The notes beneath the pieces were generated by a model. The model had not been told where the DNA came from. It made no database searches and worked only from the letters and a program-made list of their open reading frames with translations. From the NCBI GenBank assembly GCA_948144175.1, contig CANXME010002281.1, forward strand, positions 103,501 through 167,500: a DNA stretch of 64,000 nucleotides, written 5' to 3'. Positions 43,776 to 54,096 of this stretch are shown here, piece after piece. The DNA comes from Closterium sp. NIES-65. Lineage: Eukaryota > Streptophyta > Zygnematophyceae > Desmidiales > Closteriaceae. Positions within the stretch are counted from its first letter, which is position 1, and each line of letters opens with the position of its first letter. Made by a program: the position numbers and the translations under genes.

Positions 43776-46700
43776 AACGTGCAGTAGCAAGGACGTCCGT
43801 GCCAAGAGCCCCGACGGACGGAGGACAGACACACTCAGACTCAGCAACAAGAGTAGCGGCGTAGTCCAGACGACAAGCAACAGCAAAGTCAACAAGCTCA
43901 GTGACTAAGGCAGACACAGCAGCAGACTCAAACGACAGGTTAGTGACAACTGTGGCTAGCAGACGTGTGACAGTAGGGCTAGCAGCACGAACGCGGTCAG
44001 ACTCAGGCTCAGGAACGGTAGGCAGAGAAGACACAGGAGGGGACGGCAGGGGAACACGCTGCGGAGGAGAGGAAGGACGACGAACTACGAGGTGGGTGCC
44101 GGGGACAACCGGCTGACGCTCACGAGGAACACGACGACCAAAACGACCAGAACGGACAGGCGAGACAGGACACGGCGCAGGCTCACGTTGCTCAATAAGA
44201 CCCCCTGACTGCTCAGTGTAAGGAAAAGGAGCAGGCAGTGGTGAGCCAGGCTGTAACGGAAGACCAGTAGACGAAGGGAGACTAAGAACCTGGCAAAGTA
44301 CAGAGTTAGACGGTGGCTGAGACAACGGAGATGGCGGAGCAAAGAACAGGCACGGCTGTGCAGTGCCACCAGCACCAGCAGCTCCAGCACCCCCAGCAGC
44401 TCCAGCACCTCCACCAGCACGAGACCCCTCAGCGCCAGCTCCTCCAAGACCAACTCCTCCTGTAGCAACACCCTCAAAACCAGCACCTCTCGTCCCAGGG
44501 TTCCCAGCCTCAGTGTCACCAGTAGCAGCACCCCCAGACCCAGGGTCTCCAGCAGTAGCACCGTTAGGCTCAGCACCTCCAGCCCCAGCAGCTCCAGTAC
44601 CTCCAGTATGAGCACCTCCCGGACCAGCACCACTCCCAGCTCCAGTGACGGCAGCAGAAGTACCTCCAATGGCAGAGCGCCGAGCTCTAGAAGCGCGATC
44701 CTGCTGGCGACCGTACCAGTCGTGCAGCTGCTGAGAGGTGAGAGGTACACGCGGACGAAGGCGGCTGCTCCAAGGAGACCGCGCAATAGCAGACTCAGAA
44801 CCCTCATCGCCAGCACTCGCAGCAACTCCAGGACCTCCAGCGCCAGTACCCTCAGCAGCTCCAGAACCTCTAGCACCAGCACGCGTAGCAGCTCCAGAAC
44901 CTCTAGCTCCAGCACCCTCAGCAGCTCCAGAACCTCCAGCAGAAACAACTCCAGTAGCAGAGTCACCGCCTCCAGCGCCTCTCGCAGCAGGGCCCCTAGC
45001 TCCAGCAGCGCGACCCTGACGGCCAACGTACCACTCACGCAGCTGCTGTGGGGAGAGAGGGAGTCGACGACAAGAGTGCAGCTGCGAGGTACCAGCGGAG
45101 CGACTACGGAGACGGCTGCCCCACGGAGACTGCTCACCAGACGCCTCAGCGCTCCAAGGTATAGCACCCCCAGATTCAGTACCCCCATGCTCAGCACCCC
45201 CAGACTCCTCACGCCCAGACTCAGCACCCCAAGTCTCCGCACCCCCAAGCTCCGCACCTCTAGGCTCCGCAATCCCAGGCTCAGCACCCCTAGGCTCAGC
45301 ACCCCCAGGCTCCGCACCCCAAGGCTCAACACCCCCAGTAGCAGCACCCCGAGCAGGACCACCCTCAGCAGGACCTGAGTCACCAAAGACCTCAACTGGC
45401 GCAGGCAAGAGAGGAGGGTCTACCTGAGACACACCTGAAGGAGCAGGACCGGGAGTGGGGAGGGGGTCTACCTGGGGAGAACCTAGAGCGAGGAAGAGCG
45501 GCGGGGGGGGGAGAGGGGCAGTGCGGTAGGGGAAGAGACGGTAAAAGGGAACCGACTCGTCGAACGTGACGTCCTGAGAGGGGAAGACACAGCGCGAGGT
45601 GGGATGGTAAAACTGCCAACAAGGCGCGTCAGGGACAAAGCCAAGGAAGACACAGGGAACAGCGCAGGCGGAGAGCTTGTCCGCGGTGGTATCGCGGACA
45701 AAGGCACGAGCACCCCAGACCCGGAAACGCGACGCATCGCCAACCTTCCCCGTCCACAGCAGTGTGGGGGAGGTCTCCGGCAAGGAGAGACGGGGCCAGA
45801 GGTTGAGCTGATGCGCGGCGTACCGGACCGCAAACGGCCACAGAAAATGGGGGGCAGCCGCATGGATCATGGAGGTACGAGCGACCTCCATGACTAAGCC
45901 AATGCGGCACTCAGCAACCCCATTCTGCTACGGAGAGGCCGGAAGCTTGAACGACTGGGTGATGCCGTGCTCCTCAGAGAAGGCTGCCAAGAGGTCGGAG
46001 GAAAACTCACCACCTCTGACAGAGTGCAGACGCAGGACGGAAAACTCCGTCCCGAACCGATCGCGGAGCTGGAGACGAGTAGCGCGGATCCAAGGGATCA
46101 AAACATCAGGGACCTCACCCTTGGTGTGCAAGGGGAAAACCGTGGTGTTACGCGTGTAGTCGTCGACGAACAGCAAGAAGTACCGCTCGTGGCCCTGTCC
46201 ACGGACGCGGGATGGGCCCCACACGTCCAGGTGGAGAGCCTGCAGGGGAGCCTCTGCGGGAGGGAACGAGGAGGAGTGAGGAGCAGCGCGCTGCCGCCCC
46301 TCGACACAAGGAAGACAGGGAGGAGCAGGCGAGGGTGGGAGGGGAGGGAGAACCCTGGGGAGACCAGAGAGAAGGACACGGTGGTGCATGCTGCGAATAC
46401 GCTACACCGAGGGGTGACCAAGGCGGTGGTGCCAATGGAGGGCCTGGTGCGACAAGGCGCGACACGAGCAGGGGGCCGACAACTGACCTGACGCAGACGC
46501 AGCTACCTAAGGGGACTCAGTGGTCGGTGTGTACATTCCCGACCCCGGCTGCCGAGTGAAGGTAGCCAAGTGACGACCCATCTGAGCACACGTGCAGTGT
46601 GTCACACGCTCGTAGGCAGGGGTGAACTGGTGAACACCCGCGTCCTGGAGCGCAGAACCTACCAGAAAGTTTGTAGAGAACGAGGGGAGGTAATGACCCG

Positions 46701-47136
46701 ACAGTGTGCCGGACGGGACAGCAGGACAAGGGAGGACAGTGGAGGAGGTCGCACGGACAGGACCCCTTGAGGGGTCTACCAGGGAGACTGGAAACGGCCG
46801 ACTGAGCGGCGTGAGGGTGTTGCTGTCGCGAAAGAAGGAGCGAGAAGCACGAGAGTCAAGTGTGAAGGTGTACAAGGCCTGAGCATGCGCAGTACCAGAG
46901 AGAGCAGACTCACCAGCACCTGGAGCAGCAACCTCACCAATACCTAGAGCAGGAGACACACTAGCCCCTAGATCAGCAGCCTCACCAACACCTAGAGCAG
47001 CAAGCTCTATACCTGGGTCAGGCGGTACGCACAGGTAACAGGCACGGTCAGCACTAGTAGGTAATGCATACATGGCAGTGAGAATAGCATCATAGTCAAG
47101 AGAAAATATATCTACCCTCTGCCCAAGCAGCTCCAC
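43776..47136 (-). pseudogene. C3 Gag end, protease, integrase, linker
   Basis: Starting near 47136, a Gag end (LDYDAILTAMYALP) leads into a protease whose active site reads LDSRASRSFF, so the catalytic DSG has become DSR. A stop lies at 46507. The pre-integrase motif and integrase follow with HLDVWGP, but the second catalytic Asp is lost (HSVRGGEF for HSDRGGEF) and TAG replaces Gln in SPQQNG (near 45926). The 706-codon stretch 45891-43771 covers the integrase end, AEPGG repeats and a Gly/Ala-rich linker in which QQLREWY-type motifs recur. It then jumps from ALGTDVL directly to LLHV, a deletion of about 130 codons including the start of RT, made before G2 entered. Confidence 0.9.
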
Positions 47137-48792
47137 CCATTCGGGGAGCTCAGCCTCGTCGCCAAACTCGGTACGTCAGGCGTCGCTCAGACGAGCGAAG
47201 CACCGGGTCTGTGTGTGACTGAGCGTCCCGCAAGTCTTACGAGTCTGAGCACCAGTGCGAATGACGTACGGGTAGCGAACGGTACTCAGATACCCTCTAC
47301 TCTGAGCGTACCACTCACGAAGCTGCTGGGGCGTGCGAGACTCGCGCGGACGTCGCTGGAGCTGCATCTGGCCACCGCTTGTAGCAGCAGTAGTAGTAGT
47401 AGCAGCAGTAGCAGCACTAACAGCAGTAGCAGCAGTAGCAGCAGTAGCAGCGCGGCCACCCCTACAACACCAACTAGCGTACCACTCATTAAGCTGTTGG
47501 GGCGTGAATGACTCACGCAGACGACGCTTGAGCTGCATGTGGCCACTGTCAGTAGCAGCAGTAGCAGTAGCAGTAGCAGTAGCAATAGTAGTAGTAGCAA
47601 CACCAGCGCGTGCAGGGCAGGCGCGACAGGCGGCCAGGCCGGCAGGCACGCAGGCAGGCAGGAGGCAGGCAGGCAGGCAGGCGGCATCGCACGAACAAGG
47701 TAGGTGCTCACCAGTGATAGGCAGGGTCGGCACTCCGCGGGGCCGCAACAGCGGCCGCAGAGTAGGGCCGCGTCGGCGATAGGGCAGGTCCGCGAGAGTT
47801 GTTGCAGGGCGGGGCCGTGACAGCTGCAGGGCGGGGCGGCAACAGTGGCAGAAGGCTCCGCGGCAGCTGCTGCAGGGCGGGGCCGCGACCGCGGCAGGAT
47901 GCTCTGCGGCAGCTGCTGCAGGGTGGGGCCGCGACTACGGTAGAAGGCTCCGCGACAGCTGCTGCAGGGCAGGGCCGCGACTGTACTAAGGCGCTCCATG
48001 GCAGCTGCTGTAGGAGCGACGGTGGCAGTCAGGCAGGGGCGGCGTCCAGAGGCAGCCGCGACGCGCGAGGCTGCAGCGCGCTGCGCGAGCTGCGGGCGCG
48101 GTGCGCGGGGCTGCAGCGCGACGCGCTTAACCCTAAACGCGGCGCGCGGGGCTGCAGCGCGACGCGCGGGCAGCGAACGCGACGCGTGGGGCTGCAGCTC
48201 GACGCGCAGGCAGCGGGCGCGACGCGCGGGCAGCGGACGCAACGCGCGGGGCTGCAGTGCGACGCGCGGGCTGCGGACGCGACGCGCAGGGCTGCAGCGC
48301 GACGCGCGGGCAGCGGGCGCGTCGCGTGGGGCAGCGACCTGGCCTAACGGGCCTGAAGGGGCGGCTCGCTGGCCTGACGGGCCTGCAGGGGTGGCTAGCG
48401 GGCCTGACGGGCCTGCAGGGGCGGCTAGCAGGCCTGACGGGCCTGCAGGGGCGGCTAGCGGGCCTGACGGGCCTGCAGGGGCGGCTAGCAAGCCTGACGG
48501 GCCTGCAGTGGCGGCGCTCTGGCCTGACGGGCCTGCGGGGGCGGCTCGCGGGCCTGACGGGCCTGCAGGGACGGCTAGCGGGCCTGACGGGCTTGCAGGG
48601 GCGGCTCGTGGGTCGAATAGGCCTGCAGGGACGGCGCGTTGGTCTAGGGCAGCAGTAGGCAGCTCGAGGGCTGCAGGACGGCGCGCGCAGCGCAGCACGT
48701 CACAAGGCGAGGCAGGCAGGCGCACGTGGGGTAGCGTGGTAACCGCAACGATAGGTGAGCACGAAAAAAAAAAACGGTCCTACGGACATAGT
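47137..48792 (-). repeat. C3 leader arrays and Gag remnant
   Basis: About 48000-48330 repeats GCGCGGGGCTGCAGCGCGAC-type units, and about 48340-48640 repeats a 27-30 bp unit GCCTGACGGGCCTGCAGGGG. A 479-codon frame is open on the minus strand (48725-47286), mainly repeat-encoded. Near 47176-47748 a Gag fragment carries two copies of an RRLRESFTPQQLNEWY module and the Cys/His box CPYVIRT...CGTLSHTQTRC. The Gag N-terminal domain seen in C1 and C2 is absent. ACT/AGC trinucleotide runs (about 47390-47450, 47545-47600) and CAGG runs (47640-47690) are also present. Confidence 0.8.
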
Positions 48793-48804
48793 GCTCTGAA
48801 ACCA

Positions 48805-48938
48805 TGTTAGAATCTAGCAGCAGGAATGAGTGCATTGAACAGAGATGTGGGTACATATGCTAACCCTAATTTGGGTTGTACCCCTTATGGGCTACCCCAC
48901 TACAGCCTACACAGCACAAGCATTATCATAGTTTGACA
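48805..48938 (-). repeat. 5' LTR of C3 and primer-binding site
   Basis: It is identical to the 3' LTR except for one T/G difference. On the minus strand it is followed by TGGTTTCAGAGC (48793-48804), one base from the initiator tRNA-Met site. Confidence 0.93.
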
Positions 48939-48943
48939 ATACA

Positions 48944-49206
48944 TCCCAAGCACAAGCCAACTGCCTCGCCACCGCGCGCCATCCATGACTCGCCCTGCAT
49001 CAGAGCCGATCATCGAACCCGAAAAAATCCTGAGTCATCGGATTCGCCACCCCACGGGAATCAGGAGGATTGAATTCATAGTTCGCTGGAAGGACCGCAC
49101 GCCAACTGAAGATAGCTGGGTGCCCCTGGCCAACATTGAAAACCACCCTGCCCTGCAAGTGTACCTGAGGAGCCGGGGATTCCGCGATATACACGCACTC
49201 GCGTAG
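48944..49206 (+). pseudogene. G1 chromodomain end of Pol
   Basis: Past the C3 insertion the G1 pol end resumes: EPEKILSHRIRHPTGIRR then IEFIVRWKDRTPTEDSW, a chromodomain with its aromatic WK and DSW positions, ending TAG at 49204-49206. A purine-rich tract (TTGAGGGGGGGTGGGGGG) at about 49220-49238 precedes the 3' LTR. This shows that C3 inserted between integrase and chromodomain. Confidence 0.9.
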
Positions 49207-49499
49207 CGGAGGGGGCTTCTTGAGGGGGGGTGGGGGGCGGGTAGTGTAAGGAATTTTCTCGGCATTCCTTACGGAGCCCGACTACATCGCGTACAGCAAT
49301 AGCCGTTGTTCGCCCGTTACTGCTAACGGGTCTTCGCCAACTTCGCGCACACTGTTTTGCCAAACCTCACACTGCTGGCCCGGCCGTGACGGCCTGCGCT
49401 TCGGGACTAGCCCGAGCCTTGCTGCCAGCGTAGCAGTAGCTAGCTCGCACGCACCGCGTTACCGTTTGCATGTTTCGCGTATAAATGTTCGCTCATGCC

Positions 49500-50573
49500 C
49501 AGGCCCCTAGATTCGTTTTGAGGTAGTCTGACGCCTCAGAGTACACCCCTCTTCCTAGTCTGGCCGTCAGAGTTACCTTTTTTTTTAGTCTGAAAATTCA
49601 GACAAGCACAATTTTTTTTGTCTGAACTATCAGAGTTACTTCAAATTTTAAGATGTTCATGCAGTTTCATAACAGCTTAGTTATAATAGCATTGAAGCTG
49701 ATTACATCATACCAGCACAGATGTGCGGCCAGAAATGGGGCACTCTGATTGGCCATTTTTCAAGAGTTAGGAACACTGAGCAGTCAGGGTCGAGGTGTGG
49801 GTAACAATGCGTGATCAACTCAAAACCCTTAGACAATGGCCTCGTGCAAGTGCCAAGTGTGGCAAAGCTCACAATCAGCTGACCTGACAGCAGGCACGGT
49901 ATCGCTCGGCACTCTTCTGTGCTGGGCGCGCTGGCAGCAGCAAGAGTTTTCAACTGTGTACACCGTAGTATGTGCGTGGAATATTTTCTCCTAAAGTTGC
50001 AGCTTCGAAATTTATACTCGGTTTGGCAAGGGGAAATGATGTGCGGTTCTACTGAAGTACGAGACTCATATGTGACAAGGCTTTCGTTTGCACCAATTCG
50101 CTTTTCGCCATGTGCGAGTCGCTAAAATCGTTTTGGCCATGTGCGATTGGCTATCTAGTTTCATAATTGAAGGGTTATCATAAGCCTCCAATGAATTCGA
50201 CACTCGTGATAGTGTCGACAAAGTAGTGTATTCTGGTGCCCCATCGAGCAGTTTTATCCGGAGGAAATCGTTAGTGCTGGCCCGTACACACGTGGGTGTA
50301 TCGAAAAGAAGTTTCGAGGAAGTTTCGTTTCAATAACCTTTCATTCAAGTTGGCGGAAACCCCTGTATAACTGGTTTCATAGTGGACCCCCGAAATAAGT
50401 CTGAGGCTCAGCCTACACTACAATGACTACGCTGAAATTTCAGACAAGTCAGTTAAAAAAACTCTGAAAAATCAGACAGGGTGCATAAAAAAAAACTTCG
50501 AGTTCAGACTAGGTTAAAAAAAAGTCTGAACGGACTCTGAATCAGACTCCATAGTCTGATATCTAGGGCCCTG
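49500..50573. mobile_element. Non-autonomous hAT element (1074 bp)
   Basis: Ends are CAGGCCCCTAGAT and, inverted, CAGGGCCCTAGAT. The exact 8-bp duplication CTCATGCC (49492-49499, 50574-50581) fits hAT. No transposase ORF is found. Near both ends lie many TCTGAnnnnTCAGA palindromes and half sites, as in 20382-20679, so these two share a transposase type although their internal sequences differ. Confidence 0.92.
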
Positions 50574-50877
50574 CTCATGCCTTCGCTCACATTTTGTACT
50601 CGTTTGACACCTTAGTGCAATTCTCGCTACTTCGATTCATTGCACCCGTACGTACAGGCCCTCAGATGTCAGCGTAAAACACGCTGATTACGCTGATTTT
50701 GTAGCTCTGAATTTCGTTTTCCCTGGAAAATCAGTAAATGCTTCCATTTTGGGCTGAAATTTCAGTAAATGTGAGTTTGCCACACTAACAGTTTTGTGTG
50801 TTTCTGAACGAGTTACACTGAGGAATCAGTATACTTCAGTGCGTCACCCTGAAACGGATTTGACCGGCCGGGGGAAA

Positions 50878-50910
<33 letters not shown>
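50878..50910. repeat. Run of 33 G
   Basis: An uninterrupted G homopolymer lies inside the hAT element, preceded by GGGGGAAA. It can form G-quadruplexes and may be misassembled in length. Confidence 0.9.
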
Positions 50911-50912
<2 letters not shown>

Positions 50913-51587
50913 GCGTGTACAGGCTGTTCCTTCGCGTGATTCACGAAACCCCACACACACTTGGAATCTTCTCACATGCGCTGTATTTACAGCTAGTGCG
51001 CGCCGAACCGTTTTGCCGCGCTGGAAGCCAGAATACCAGAGAACGGCTAACCTAGTCCACAACTGCCCAATGAGAACACAGACAACACACCACTGGTGGC
51101 AGGGTCCACGCCAACACGCCAGGGATGGCAGAGTGGAGTGGGGGTGTTGTCATCTTGCCTGGGAAGACGAAAACCCTGGCCTGGACCAAGATCCCTCGTC
51201 ATCGCAGCTCGGGAGAGGGGGTACCCCCATCTGCTCCCTCATTCTGTTCCTGCACTCCTCGTGAACCCCTGCAGGAAGTGATGTTCGAGCTGAAGCAGGA
51301 GTAGCTTCTCCCTCAAGCTCGGCATGCTCTGCAGCGCTGAGCAGCCATGGCGGTTTCGACGCCCGCAGGTGACGGCCCTCCGCCCGTCGCAGGCACGAGG
51401 CCAGCCGCTATTACTGGCTTAGACTTTTTACGACGCGTTCACGCTGCTCCCGCGTTAGTCCCGCCGTCAGCTCAAGCCGTGCCGTTCCCTTCCACTGGCC
51501 CTGAGGCACCTACCATCTGGACGCAGGGCGAGTGTTCGACGCATGTAGGCGCTGCCGCTTCACCTCCTGTCGCTGCTGCATCAACTC

Positions 51588-52202
51588 GTGTCGCTGCCGC
51601 ATCAACGCCTGTCGCTGCCGCATCAACGCCTGTCGCTGCCGCATCAACTCCTGACGCTGTCGGATCTACACCTGCCGCTCCCGAACCCACACGGAACCGT
51701 CAACCTGTCGCTGCCCAAGGAAGAGCAGCCCTTTCACGCAGGCTTGAAGGCCATTTTGCAGACCAGCGACTGGCAAACCAGCTACCCCAACCTAGTCCGT
51801 CTGTGGGCTGCCGTCGCTGTACTGCCGCTCAGCACAGTCGAGTGCGAGCGCGGGTTTTCCCGCTAGAATGTGATAAAGTCGTGGCGCCGGACGAGTCTCT
51901 GCAACGCTAAGCTGGGAGATTTGATGGCGATGTCGCTGCTCGACTACGACATGGACTGGGACAAGGTGGTGGACATCTGGCGGAGTACCAGGAACAGGCG
52001 CCCCAGCAAGCGCAAGGAGCAAGCTGCGCCAGAGAAGGAGCGGGCCAAGGCCAAGTTTGTTAAGGGGAGTGGCCGCCGGCTGGTGCAGGTGGAGGAGGAG
52101 CTAGATGAGGGCATGAGTGGTTCTGCAGGCGATGACAGTGAGAGTGATGATGATGGCAGCAGTAGAAGTAGCGTTTCTTCTTCAGATGATGACATGAGCT
52201 AG
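51588..52202 (+). pseudogene. hAT transposase C-terminal (hATC dimerisation) remnant
   Basis: In frame 3, residues WQTSYPNLVRLWAAVAVL then PLSTVECERGFSR form the conserved hAT C-terminal dimerisation motif. TAG at 51864-51866 follows, and the same frame continues NVIKSWRRTSLCNAKLGDL, as hAT proteins do. A basic stretch and an acidic Ser/Asp-rich tail end at TAG 52200-52202. Upstream, 51347-51910 is open in another frame with PVAAAST repeats, so at least one frameshift is likely. A working transposase would need about 400 more residues. Confidence 0.82.
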
Positions 52203-52409
52203 TTCTCTAGTAGTACTAGTTAGGTAGGTTAGGTTAGGTATATTTATTTTGGACTTTTTTACACTGAAGGATCAGTACAGTGGAAAATTTTACCCTGACA
52301 GGATCAGTATATTGAAAACCACCAACGCTGATTTGGACACCTGGTTGGCAGGGGCACGCTGATCCATCAGCATACCCTCAAACCAATCTGAGGGCCTGCG
52401 TACGTAACA

Positions 52410-53034
52410 ATAATATAACAAACCTACCTCCAAGGCAGGTGCCCCCCATCCCCACTCCAACATCATTACTTGATTGGTATTAGCGGTTTCAGCAGTGTTG
52501 ACGAATCAAAAGATATCATATGAGACTTGGCACCAGGATTGTTTGCACATTTGGAGAATAGGGCAGATGAAAAACCCAGCCCAGCAAGGTGTGACGGGGG
52601 ACAGTTATGAGACTCAGCAACATGTGAGTACATACAACCCAACCCACCCTCACATCAATGAACAAAGTAAAGCTATTCTCAAGACACCTCCAGCCCATCC
52701 TGAGGTGACAAGATGGAACCCCCACAACACCTCCCCCTCAGCCTTGGGAATGCCGTGTGTTTATAACAAGGCTGCCATTCAAAAGGATGCCTCTACAATC
52801 ACTTTCTTTATCCCAGCCTCCTTACACCAGTCTCCTCACCTTGCGTCTGCCTCCTTAAGCCAGCCCCTCTAGCCCTTACCAGCCTAATGGATGCAAATGC
52901 GGCCATTAAATCTCTCCAGGTGCAAGCTGAACTTATCGCTGCGATGCGCTGCCTGTGCAGCTTGCTTTTCACTCAACTCAACTCTCAACTCCGAACCAGC
53001 AACGACGTCGCATTGATTCCGTCATCACAGCCCC
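52410..53034. other. Intergenic DNA between G1 and the FAM32A-like gene
   Basis: It contains the right flank of G1 and the 3' side of the FAM32A-like gene, whose stop is at 53035. A 132-codon frame at 52474-52872 has no recognisable features. No other signal is seen. Confidence 0.45.
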
Positions 53035-53481
53035 TTAGCCCGGGCCGACCTTGGGAATGTCGTGGTGCTCACTAAGATTAGCCAGGTACTTGTTGAAATC
53101 CTCCACGCGCTGCCTGTGCGACTTACTCGCGCCTCTAGCAGCCCGTTCCGCCTCGAGCTTCTCCAACTGCTCGTGATACCGCCGCTCCGCGGGCGTGCGG
53201 AGATCCTCCGCCTCCTCCTGCGCCTGCTGCTCCCCCTCTTCCTCCCCCCCCGCCTCCCCTACCGCCAACGCGCCTGATTCGTGCAATCCCGCCGCGCCGC
53301 CGCGCGCCTCTTCCTCCTTAAGCGCCGCTTCGGCGTCTCGAAGCGCTTGCAGCTGCAGCGAGTCGAGGTTAACGGCTTTCGCAGCCTTTTTTTTCTTCTT
53401 CTTGACGCCGCCTATGGACGGCAGCGCGCGGTCGCCGCCTTTCAGTTTCAGTTTACCGCCGATGACGTTGTTGAACGACAT
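53035..53481 (-). CDS. FAM32A-like nuclear/spliceosomal protein (148 aa)
   Basis: A single-exon gene from ATG at 53481 to TAA at 53035. The N-terminus has the family's basic start (GGKLKLKGG then VKKKKKKAAK), a likely nuclear signal. A long acidic coiled-coil-prone middle (residues about 42-95, Ala/Glu-rich) is followed by RTPAERRYHEQLEKLEAER. The diagnostic C-terminus is SKSHRQRVEDFNKYLANL then SEHHDIPKVGPG, close to human FAM32A (KQRVEDFN, HYDIPKV). In human spliceosomes FAM32A acts at the exon-ligation stage. The middle region is longer than in animals. The Harbinger element starts 193 bp upstream of the ATG, so it sits in or near the promoter. Confidence 0.92.
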   Translation of the reverse strand: MSFNNVIGGKLKLKGGDRALPSIGGVKKKKKKAAKAVNLDSLQLQALRDAEAALKEEEARGGAAGLHESGALAVGEAGGEEEGEQQAQEEAEDLRTPAERRYHEQLEKLEAERAARGASKSHRQRVEDFNKYLANLSEHHDIPKVGPG

Positions 53482-54096
53482 CGCGACGTCAGGATACTCG
53501 TCACCGTCTGGTGGCCGTCAGATTGGACGTCGCCGTCTGTGGCAGTCAGGCTGGTCGCAGTCTGGCGGCACGCGAACCGACGACGGGGTTGCTGCTGCTG
53601 GCACTCGAGTTTCGAGACAAACGAGTGCTGAGACCTGTGCTTTAAGATTACAACGGATCACGATTGGTGGATAAGGGCGTGTGAGGTCTTTGAAATTTGT
53701 AAAAGTTTATGTTTTTAGGGCGAATTTTAGTTTCGAACTTACAACGAAAGAAGTTCGAATTTCCTTCTATCGAAGTTCGAACATCGGGCTTACCACACTG
53801 TAAAAAATCACACACACATACAAGGTCGAACCCCGACATTCGAACTTGTAAAAACGAGCCGAGCCGCACATCAACATCATAGGTTACCCGGTTCGAGAGT
53901 CTTGACAGTGCGCCACGTCAACATTTTGCGCCTCGGTTTACAAAGACCTAGAGCTCCAACTCACCTTCCGCGCCGAGTGTGTAACCAGGGTACAAATAGC
54001 CCTCGTGGCAACACCTTGTATACTCGTCATTCGCCCAACATGACAACCCTACAGCTGGTCCGCTTTCTCCGCATCGTATGACAAGGGTACTTGCAG

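Larger units (their letters stand above)
36417..48938 (-). mobile_element. Non-autonomous Ty1/copia element C3, split by G2
   Basis: The 134-bp LTRs (36417-36550, 48805-48938) differ at one base and are flanked by the exact ATACA duplication (36412-36416, 48939-48943). Without G2 it is about 6.8 kb. It is related to C1 and C2, with the same purine tract, repeats and polyprotein, but lacks most of gag, has mutated protease and integrase active sites and a deletion before RT. Near-identical LTRs on a defective body suggest that it moved with enzymes supplied by a relative. Confidence 0.93.
50655..52398 (+). mobile_element. hAT element with decayed transposase (1744 bp)
   Basis: Ends are CAGGCCCTCAGAT and its perfect inverse, with the exact 8-bp duplication CGTACGTA (50647-50654, 52399-52406). 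TACACTGA and ACGCTGAT motifs repeat near the ends. It carries the C-terminal part of a hAT transposase, a 33-base G run and a 21-bp repeat (about 51570-51650). Most of the transposase, including the N-terminal BED finger and catalytic core, is missing. Confidence 0.93.
26885..52409 (+). mobile_element. Ty3/gypsy chromovirus G1 with nested insertions (25.5 kb span)
   Basis: The 5' LTR is 26885-27211 and the 3' LTR starts at 49245 and ends at 52409 after removal of two hAT insertions. Flanks are ATAAC (26880-26884) and ATAAT (52410-52414), a four-of-five match as expected for an aged target duplication. LTRs differ at roughly 13 sites in about 327 bp plus 4 extra bases. Gag is cut by the TRIM at CAAAC, and pol by C3 at ATACA. 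Own sequence totals only about 5.4 kb. It is dead: many stops and a deletion in RNase H. Confidence 0.93.
49245..52409 (+). repeat. 3' LTR of G1, split by two hAT elements
   Basis: LTR sequence occupies 49245-49499, 50582-50654 and 52407-52409 once the hAT elements and their 8-bp duplications are removed. It aligns with 26885-27211. A TATAAA box is at about 49481. The TSD of the second hAT shows that this LTR had CGTACGTAACA where the 5' LTR has CGTAACA. Confidence 0.9.

Noticed and set aside
48000-48640. CRISPR-like array
   Set aside because: Repeats are contiguous GC-rich minisatellites without unique spacers, in a eukaryotic retroelement leader.
47286-48725. A 479-codon novel protein in the C3 leader
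   Set aside because: It consists of tandem repeats and trinucleotide runs (poly-Leu from AGC repeats) and overlaps a Gag remnant in another frame.
52474-52872. Protein-coding gene between G1 and FAM32A-like
   Set aside because: No conserved motif, biased but ordinary composition, no sign of splice partners. Treated as intergenic.
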